DNA from: Leptasterias polaris | Taxonomy: Eukaryota; Echinodermata; Asteroidea; Forcipulatida; Asteriidae | DNA: 64,000 nucleotides | Direction of reading: 5' to 3' | NCBI GenBank assembly: GCA_037783415.1 | Contig: JAZGTN010000070.1 | Coordinates: 11,229,001-11,293,000, forward strand | Shown: piece by piece, positions 56,947 to 64,000 of the stretch | Numbering within the stretch: the first letter of the stretch is position 1 | Layout: each line of letters begins with the position of its first letter | The notes under the pieces: generated by a model | Databases searched by the model: none | What the model saw: the letters and a program-made list of their open reading frames with translations, nothing else | Told to the model about the DNA's origin: nothing | Made by a program: the position numbers and the translations under genes

Positions 56947-58746
56947 ATGACGGCTGCTATTGCAACATCGAGGTAGCTGCAAGTACTTGTATTAATGATT
57001 TTGTTCTTGGCTCGTTTAAACCTGTGCAATGTGTAAATTTGGTTGAAATAGCTGATGACTTCAATGTTTTTAAGTTGCAAACGAAGAACCCGCGCCCCCT
57101 TTCGTAAAAAATGCAAACATGGCCATGTGCGCTTATTCGAATTGAATGTTTGCTAAGAACCATTCTGGCCGTAGTGGTTGCTGTAGTTGTGCATTAATTC
57201 ATCTGCTGTCTGACTATTCACTATCACCCACTGTAGCTTTGAATGATATATATTATTCCAGCCTATGCTGTATGTATTTCTAATGTATTTTATTTGGAAT
57301 TGTTTTTTAGTGAGTATTATTTATAGGCCTAATAATAATATTAAAGTTTTTTAAACTATTATATTTATTTTTATGGAATGTAATGGGATAACTAATCACT
57401 ATCAGTATCAGTCACTACAGCATGTATTGTTACTGTAATGTCATGACTGTCTTTCTGTAATGTAGTGAATTACTTATGTTGAGAATAGATCATTACTATA
57501 CTAGCTCTTCATATTACTGAAATACAGCCCTGGTACGGGTAGTGCAGGACGCATGTTGCACTGCAACAGAGGAGTCCAACCTGGGCTAGCCATTATTATA
57601 GCTAAACTGCAAACTTGCTATAGCTATAGTCTGTAGACCATGTGACCTGTGACATCACATGTGACATCACATGTTTACAAAAGAGCCACAGGGCCTGGAC
57701 TTCCTGCAGGCACATTTTGTACGCAGCTCAATAATGGAAGAAAACAATAAATCTTATATTTTATGGAGATTGCACTGTCTGATTTTTCTCAACTTTTGAT
57801 ATGAAGAAAGGGGGGACATCTCAAAAGCTGTACAGCAGTTGCTTTTGTAACTATTGAATTTATGTGAAAATTATGACACAAAATGTAAATTTTCCCATTT
57901 GGCCTGTGTAGTATCTTGCCCGTCAGGAAATGCATTAGAATGTACAAGGTCATCATTTCTGTAAACAAAGGTAACATGGTCTACATAATCAACTTTAAAA
58001 ACTTTTTGTGTGTGTGTAAGCCATTGTCATTATTTGTGTGAGAAAACAAATTAACTGAACCAAAATTAAAACTATATGGTTGCTATAGCCAAGTGTACCA
58101 TCTACTTGAAGAACTTTGAAGTTTTAATATTTGGCCTATCGTCTTCGTTATGAAAGGTGATAGCGTGACAACCTCAAAGTTCTAGGAGTACACCTGTCCT
58201 GATTGGGTTGAACTTGGAATCAATTAGCGTGACAACCTCAAAGTTCTAGGAGTACACCTGTCCTGATTGGGTTGAACTTGGAATCAATTAATTAGTTGCA
58301 ATCAATGTTTTATTTATTTTTCATTTTTTTTTTCTCAGGGAGCTCAAGAATAAAGAGACGGGTCTGGACATATCGGTTCCGGAGTATCGAGAAGTCAGTG
58401 GACTGCTGACAAAGTACGAGGAGTACCATGTAATAGTCATTACTAGGCTTTCACACTTCAAGACAATCAAGAACAAAATGGACGACACTGTACAGTTTAT
58501 GGTAAGTGTTAGTCCGAGTAAGGGCGTGTACAAAAAGTGACTTGCTTTGCATCCTTCCTTTTCAATTTACAGCAGGTCAGGAGAGTTTTTCCCACCCTCT
58601 TTAATCAGTCATTACAACAGGCTACACCATCAACCACCCTGTCTGGAATCACCACGTGTAGAGTCTCTGAAAACAGTCTGCCACCCAGACTACTGCAACA
58701 GAAGGAAAAGGGTTGTCATAAGTGCAGACCAACTGGCAACACATGA
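56947..58746 (+). CDS. Unassigned small gene divergent from ERGIC3 (tentative 3-exon model)
   Basis: The secure part is an exon at 58339-58501. It has a strong acceptor (tttttttttctcag), a GTAAGT donor and an open, highly coding-like frame containing ELKNKETGLDISVPEYREV, LLTKYEEYHVIVITRLSHFK and IKNKMDDTVQF. Working back, an ATG at 56947 with a short exon to 56972 (MTAAIATS, ending AG|GT) joins in phase. It lies 460 bp from the ERGIC3 start on the opposite strand, suggesting a shared promoter. A possible last exon is 58573-58746 after a 71-bp intron, ending TGA. This would give 120 residues, charged and probably helical, with no membrane segment. I do not recognise the family. The first and last exons are guesses. 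Confidence 0.5.
56973..58160. other. Gap between the ERGIC3 divergent start and the unassigned exon
   Basis: If the unassigned model is right this is its first intron. Otherwise it is intergenic. It holds a gacatcacatgt double repeat at 57650-57672 and no other recognisable content. Confidence 0.4.
58161..58288. repeat. 64-bp tandem duplication just upstream of the unassigned exon
   Basis: Two essentially identical units begin at 58161 and 58225, each starting tagcgtgacaacctcaaagt and ending cttggaatcaat. The second unit ends about 50 bp before the acceptor at 58338. Confidence 0.85.
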
Positions 58747-59039
58747 TGAGCAACATGCTACCTGCTAGAATTGCGGTTTGGCAGGGTCTTTTTCCAAAAA
58801 CATTACAAAATGTACACTGCTCCAAAAGTGATTATGGAGCCTAAGGGCTAAGGCAAGGTTTAGGAAAAGCCCAGGACGCTACTGAGCAAACTTTTTTCTT
58901 TAAATTTAGAATCCTACATCGCTCTTTTAATATTGTGGGTCAACCACCACCACATGATGATCAAAATATTCTGATGAAGGCCGGGTCCTTACTAAAATAC
59001 TAAGACTAGGCTCTGCGACCAATTTCATTTGAGCTAATT

Positions 59040-60350
59040 TAAAAGTTCAGTTCAGTTCAGTTCAGTTCACTTTATTTCCATACTCAAAATGAATTACAAT
59101 TTACTAATACACTGAAATATAATAAGGTAGTATGGGGGGGAGCTCACAAGAAGCAAAGCTTATCGAGTGTGAGCTTCCTCAGTATAAAATATTAAGTCAG
59201 ATTATAAAGTTAACCAAATTAATTAATAATGCAAGTAAGAGTAATATGAGCCAGACTTTTATTATAAGTAAATAAAATAAAGTCAGCAAATCAATATAAA
59301 CAATATAAACAATATAAACAAACCAGAAGAGCAGGAATGGTCAGTATTAAGATAAAGTAAAGCAACTAATATGTTGAGCAGTAAGTAAGTTCAACAAACA
59401 AAGCAACGAAGCGAGTTAAGATAAGAAAATTAGGCAAATATGGCAAGAAGATTAGTTAACAATGCAAAGCTACAGTGGCAGGTAAGAACGGCCATTCATA
59501 CAAAAATTTTACTTATTAATTTAATTTTAATCGGCGTATTTATCAAGGAGGAAAGTTTTAAACTCTGTTTTAAATGCTGGTAACCTTTCTTGACTTTTCA
59601 AATTAGGAACAAGCGAATTCCATAGCTTTGGGCCTTCGAATGTGATACATTTCTTCCCAATATTTGTACGAATTGCTTGGAGATGGAAGTGATGGACCTG
59701 CCTGGTATAGTGGCTATGGAGGTGTTCATTTTTTATGAAGGGCGATTGTAAACACTTTGGAACATTATTTTTTGATAATTGAAACATAAATATGCCTAGT
59801 TGGTAGAGATAAATATCATTCACTTTTAGTATTTCGTAATGTTTAAAGAGAGGGTCAGTGTGAGCTCGATAGTCTGAATGAGAAATAATGCGAATAACTC
59901 TTTTTTGAAGAAGTAGTATTCGAGAAACATATTGATTACAAGCATTACCCCACGCTAATATACCATAGTTAATGTAGGATAAAATCAAACTGTTGTACAA
60001 CATGATACAAATATCATTCGGAAGTAAATGCTTCAGGCGATTAATCACACCAATATTTTTGGAAATTACTTTACATATGTAATCTATGTGTGTTTTCCAT
60101 GAGAGTTTATTATCTATAAAAATACCTAGAAACTTGGTAGAATTTGTTTCGTTAATCTTGAAGTTATCAATGCAGATTTCTTTCGGCAGTTTTTTTAGGG
60201 AATTGCTAAATAACATGCACGAAGTTTTTCTTAGATTTAAGGAGAGTTTGTTTGCCCTTATCCAGTCATTTATTTTGTTTAACTCTGAATTGACAGTATC
60301 TACAAAGCCCCAAAAGTAGCTCATCACAAAACCAGTGGTCACCAGAAAAA
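59040..60350 (-). mobile_element. 5'-truncated L2/CR1-like LINE with (TGAAC)n tail
   Basis: The frame 60342-59527 encodes the region after the RT active site: ELNKINDWIRANKLSLNLRK, STKFLGIFIDNKLSWKTHID, YINYGILAWGNACNQYVSRI, and the C-terminal signature FEGPKLWNSLVPNLKSQERL. The YADD core is absent, so it is truncated inside RT. The 3' UTR runs to a short tail of five GAACT/TGAAC units at about 59043-59068, with AATAAA just before it. That kind of tail is known from L2-like elements. The frame itself is intact, so the insertion is fairly young. Confidence 0.8.
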
Positions 60351-60682
60351 GGTCACCAGCTAAAATACCACTGCTGTAATAATAATAATAATAATATAGG
60401 CATTTTTATAGCGCCATATATCCCCAGGGCTCATAGGCGCTTAACAACAAAACTAGTTAACATAACAGAAAATTAGAGTCCAGAATAAATTTACACGGGA
60501 ATATAAAGAAATTTACTTAAAATTATTAACCAAATTCAATAAAAAACAAAACCTATTTCATAAAATCAAAATAAACAATACCTTCAAAATAACCTTGTTG
60601 AGACCTAATTGTTCCTGTATTTACTAAGATCACATATAATTACATCTAAAGTCACTAGATTCGATATCTAGAGTTATCTCAT

Positions 60683-62452
60683 CTAACAGTAATACGACTT
60701 AAATAGGTACGTTTTTAACGATTGCTTGAAACTACACAATGATCCTAATGATCTAATTGAATACGGAAGTTTGTTCCACAAAGTTGGCGCTGCATGACTG
60801 AATGAACGATCTCCTGCTGTTTTCAAATTTGTCGAGTTGTTCTTCAATAGGTAACCATCACTAGCTGATCTTGTCATACGGGCAGGCTCATACTTTGGAA
60901 CAAGGGCCTCTAGGTAGTGAGGTGCCAATCCGTGTAAACATTTGAAAGCAAACATGAGAATCTTGTAATCAATTCTTGATGATACAGGCAGCCAGTGCAG
61001 TTGCTTCAATACTGGGGTCATATGATCATGCTTTGATGCACCTGTCAGAATCCTAGCTGCAGAATTTTGGATCTTTTGGAGTTTTTTCAGTTCAGTAGCT
61101 GGCAGGCCATACAGCAAAGAGTTTGTGCTGTCGAGTCGTGATACAACAAAGGCATGAATGGCCTTTTCAGCAGCTTCAGTAGTCAAATATCTCCGCGCTA
61201 CGTTGATGTTATGGAGAAAGTATCTTGCTGATTTGCAGACTGCATTCACATGAGCCTTCAGTGTCATGTGCTTGTCAAAGATGACACCTAAATTCCGTGC
61301 TTCGTTTTTGGGCTTTATAGTATCCCCATCGATCTTTATGGAGAGATCTTGGACCTTTGTATGCTGTTGGCGAGTACCAATTACTAGCATTTCTGTTTTA
61401 TCACCATTCAGTTTCAAGTTATTGCAAAGCATCCATTCATGTATGTCATGTACACAATTTTCCAGCTTCTCCTTACACTGTTCTGCATCGGCTGGAGTGG
61501 GAGTGAATGCCATGTATAACTGTGTATCGTCTGCATATAGATGGAAATTCATGTTGTAGCGATTACGAATGAGGTCCCCCAGAGGTAAGGTGTAAATTGT
61601 GAAGAGAAGTGGGCCAAGTACTGACCCTTGAGGGACTCCACAGGAAAGAGGTACCTTCTTGGATGTTTCATTTTTAATACGCACCATCTGAAATCTCTCT
61701 GACAAGTAAGACTCAAGCCATTTAAGTGCGTGACCTTGAATACCGCATCTGTCTGACAGTCGTCTAAGCAGCAGGTTGTGATTCACCGTGTCAAAGGCTG
61801 CGCTAAGGTCAAGCAACACTAAAATTGTTACCTGTTGCTTATCCATTGCCATTAGAATATCGTTCTGAACCTTGAGAAGTGCTGTCTCACAGCTATGGAA
61901 TTGTTTGTAGGCAGACTGAAGCGGCTCATGTAATCCATTTGTGATCATATGTTGCACAACCTGGTCTGCAGCAGCTCTCTCAATAATCTTGGATACATAC
62001 GGTAAGTTTGATATAGGTCGAAAGTTTTTCAACAGTCGCTCAAGACCAATCTTTTTGAGGAGAGGAATCAGAACAGCAAGCTTAAAATCAGTGGGCATGG
62101 CTCCCTCTTCAAACGATCTATTCACGATGAGGGTGATGATTCTGATAAAGACATCCTCACACTTTCTAAGAACCCAACTTGGCAGAGGATCCAGTTCACA
62201 CGATTTTATGGGTGCTTTTTTGAGGATTTTTCTTACACTATCCTCTGAAAGTGCTACAAATTGCGTCATTGCTGTATCAAATTTGCGTGTTTCTTGTTGG
62301 TTGATTGTAAGCTTTCTGTCATCAAGAGTTTTTTGAATTTGTTCTTGAATTTTGTCAATTTTCACTGTGAAAAAGGAGGCAAACTCATCTGCAAGTTCAG
62401 CAGGGGAATCACGTGGAGGCAAACTCATCTGCAAGTTCAGCAGGGGAATCAC
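60683..62452 (-). pseudogene. LINE reverse transcriptase segment
   Basis: RT motifs appear in order: LIPLLKKIGLERLLKNFRPI, ILVLLDLSAAFDTVNHNLLL (catalytic Asp), PLSCGVPQGSVLGPLLFTIY, and FHLYADDTQLYMAF (catalytic Asp pair). GDKTEMLVIG and NLGVIFDKHMTLKAHVNAVC follow. The C-terminus reads APTLWNKLPYSIRSLGSL, then FKQSLKTYLFKSYYC. YADDTQLY and this ending are typical of the L2/CR1/Rex1 group. The frame is uninterrupted from about 62400 to the stop. Confidence 0.88.
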
Positions 62453-63242
62453 GTGGTGGTAAGGGAGACTGTGTTTGCTTATTCAGGATGTTGTTGAAGA
62501 CCTTGAACAGTGCACGAGGATTGGAAGAATTTTTCATTACCAGATCTGAGTAAAATATTGTGTCTGCATCTTCCAGCATTTTCCGCAGCTTTAGTTTTTG
62601 GGCCACAAAATTGTCACGGTCAGCAGGGAGGCGTGTTTTTCTCCACCTCCTCTCCAGACGACGTTGCTCTCTTTTAGCTGATTTCATTTCCTCATTGTAA
62701 CCTTGGCGCTTATCTCTTAGTGTTATATTCTTGAGGATTTTTCTTACACTATCCTCTGAAAGTGCTACAAATTGCGTCATTGCTGTATCAAATTTGCGTG
62801 TTTCTTGTTGGTTGATTGTAAGCTTTCTGTCATCAAGAGTTTTTTGAATTTGTTCTTGAATTTTGTCAATTTTCACTGTGAAAAAGGAGGCAAACTCATC
62901 TGCAAGTTCAGCAGGGGAATCACGTGGAGGCAAACTCATCTGCAAGTTCAGCAGGGGAATCACGTGGTGGTAAGGGAGACTGTGTTTGCTTATTCAGGAT
63001 GTTGTTGAAGACCTTGAACAGTGCACGAGGATTGGAAGAATTTTTCATTACCAGATCTGAGTAAAATATTGTGTCTGCATCTTCCAGCATTTTCCGCAGC
63101 TTTAGTTTTTGGGCCACAAAATTGTCACGGTCAGCAGGGAGGCGTGTTTTTCTCCACCTCCTCTCCAGACGACGTTGCTCTCTTTTAGCTGATTTCATTT
63201 CCTCATTGTAACCTTGGCGCTTATCTCTTAGTGTTATATTCT
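62221..63242 (-). repeat. 511-bp tandem duplication inside the LINE, with nested 40-bp duplication
   Basis: The segments at about 62221-62731 and 62732-63242 are near-identical, offset by 511 bp. Inside each, a 40-bp unit starting ggaggcaaactcatctgcaa occurs twice (62376 and 62416; 62887 and 62927). Neither 40 nor 511 is a multiple of three, so both break the frame. Confidence 0.9.
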
Positions 63243-63990
63243 TCTTCTGCAATGGAGCATGATGTTCAAGGACCTTAGACACATTGGAATTGTATGTGGA
63301 AACCAGAGTTGACAAATCACAGCTTGGGTCGATCAAGTCAAACTGTTCTTGAAGATCATTTGAAAATTTTTCAAAGTCTAACTGATTGAGCTTCCTGTAT
63401 GTAACCTCTCTCTTTTCGTGTATTGGCTTAGTAAGAGGAAGATAGCACTTGATAGAGAAGTGATCCGATAATTTGTCATTTGTGACTGTCACCTTAGAAA
63501 CTGTTTCAGGGGATCTTGTGATTACTAGATCTAAAGTATGTCCATTATCATGGGTGGATCCTTTAACATGCTGCACTAGGTTGTGACAATTCAGCAGGTC
63601 AACGAAGTTAATAACATCTCTATCATCACAGTCATCCAAATGAATATTGAAATCACCAGTAACCAATATATCATATGAAGCTATATCATGCCCCTCTAGA
63701 ATGTCACTGAAGTCGTCTAAGAAAGTTGAGAATGGAACACTGCTGCCATCTTTTGGATTGGTCCCAGGTCTATACACGGCAATCAATTCTAAAGACCTAT
63801 TCTCATGTGTCACATAGGTGTCAAGATATTCCAAAGTCTGTGTAATGCCCTTTCTTTTTATATCCACAGAAACAGCATTTTTGTGAACAATAGCCACCCC
63901 GCCTCCTCCTCTGTTTTCTCTACCTTGATGCACAGTGCTATATCCCTCGGGGGTGATCCTGCCTAGAATAACATCATCTTGCGGAGACAA
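62920..63990 (-). pseudogene. LINE endonuclease domain and linker
   Basis: The N-terminal half is an EEP endonuclease: ENRGGGGVAIVHKN, LELIAVYRPGTNP, YDILVTGDFNIHLDD, GHTLDLVITRSPE and DKLSDHFSIKCYLPL (the SDH catalytic histidine). A basic linker (RDKRQGYNEEMKSAKREQRR) leads toward RT. The frame ends at a stop created by the nested 40-bp duplication. The start of the domain is cut by the window edge. Confidence 0.85.
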
Positions 63991-64000
63991 CCATGTTTCT

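Larger units (their letters stand above)
60379..64000 (-). mobile_element. L2/CR1/Rex1-like LINE, running off the window
   Basis: The minus strand holds an apurinic-type endonuclease (63990-63240), a linker (63240-62450), reverse transcriptase and C-terminal region (62452-60683), and a 3' UTR ending in GGCGCTATAAAAATGCCTAT then an (ATT)n tail at 60379-60398. The 5' end lies outside the window. The linker contains a 511-bp tandem duplication with a 40-bp duplication nested inside each copy, which breaks the frame, so this copy cannot make the full protein. Otherwise the coding sequence is well preserved. Confidence 0.88.

Noticed and set aside
56745..57116. 123-codon minus-strand frame upstream of ERGIC3
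   Set aside because: No motif and AT-rich content; it overlaps the divergent promoter region and is probably chance.
58573..58746. Confident terminal exon of the unassigned gene
   Set aside because: The intron would be only 71 bp, far shorter than others here, and the peptide has no recognisable feature, so it is left as a possibility only.

Overview
This is eukaryotic nuclear DNA from an AT-rich animal genome. The genes are interrupted by kilobase-scale introns with normal splice signals, and most of the remaining sequence is dispersed transposon debris: tRNA-derived SINEs, L2/CR1-type LINEs, a Ty3/gypsy element, TTAA-flanked piggyBac-like elements and many foldback MITEs. The four recognisable genes are conserved metazoan genes. 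Together with the (TTAGGG)n tracts, the tRNA-Leu-primed gypsy element and the L2-like LINEs they point to an invertebrate deuterostome, most likely an echinoderm. That assignment is inference; nothing here names a species.

Layout. 1-2029: no gene, dispersed repeats. 2030-5488 (+): CHRAC1, the small histone-fold subunit of the CHRAC chromatin-remodelling complex, in three exons. 5489-9447: repeats, including a piggyBac-like element and MITEs. 9448-15615 (-): PYCR3-like pyrroline-5-carboxylate reductase, six exons, with introns full of SINE and MITE insertions. 15616-19894: no gene; a run of foldback elements, an unusual TIR-flanked element carrying telomeric repeats, and a nested set of inverted repeats. 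19895-about 27970 (-): a decayed Ty3/gypsy retrotransposon. 29606-31347 (+): ROMO1, two coding exons. 31348-36949: minisatellites, foldbacks and dispersed repeats. 36950-56487 (-): ERGIC3, eleven exons forming an uninterrupted 395-codon frame over 19.5 kb. 56947-58746 (+): a small divergent gene model that I cannot assign. 59040-64000 (-): two L2/CR1-type LINEs, one 5'-truncated and one carrying nested tandem duplications.

Functionally the host genes are unrelated housekeeping genes (chromatin remodelling, proline synthesis, mitochondrial inner membrane, ER-Golgi cycling). Their proximity is not operon-like. In human, CHRAC1 and PYCR3 lie at 8q24.3 and ROMO1 and ERGIC3 at 20q11, two arms that share many ohnologue pairs, so the window may preserve a piece of one ancestral linkage group.

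All exon coordinates were derived by hand from splice consensus, phase continuity and remembered family similarity. No alignment or database search was run.
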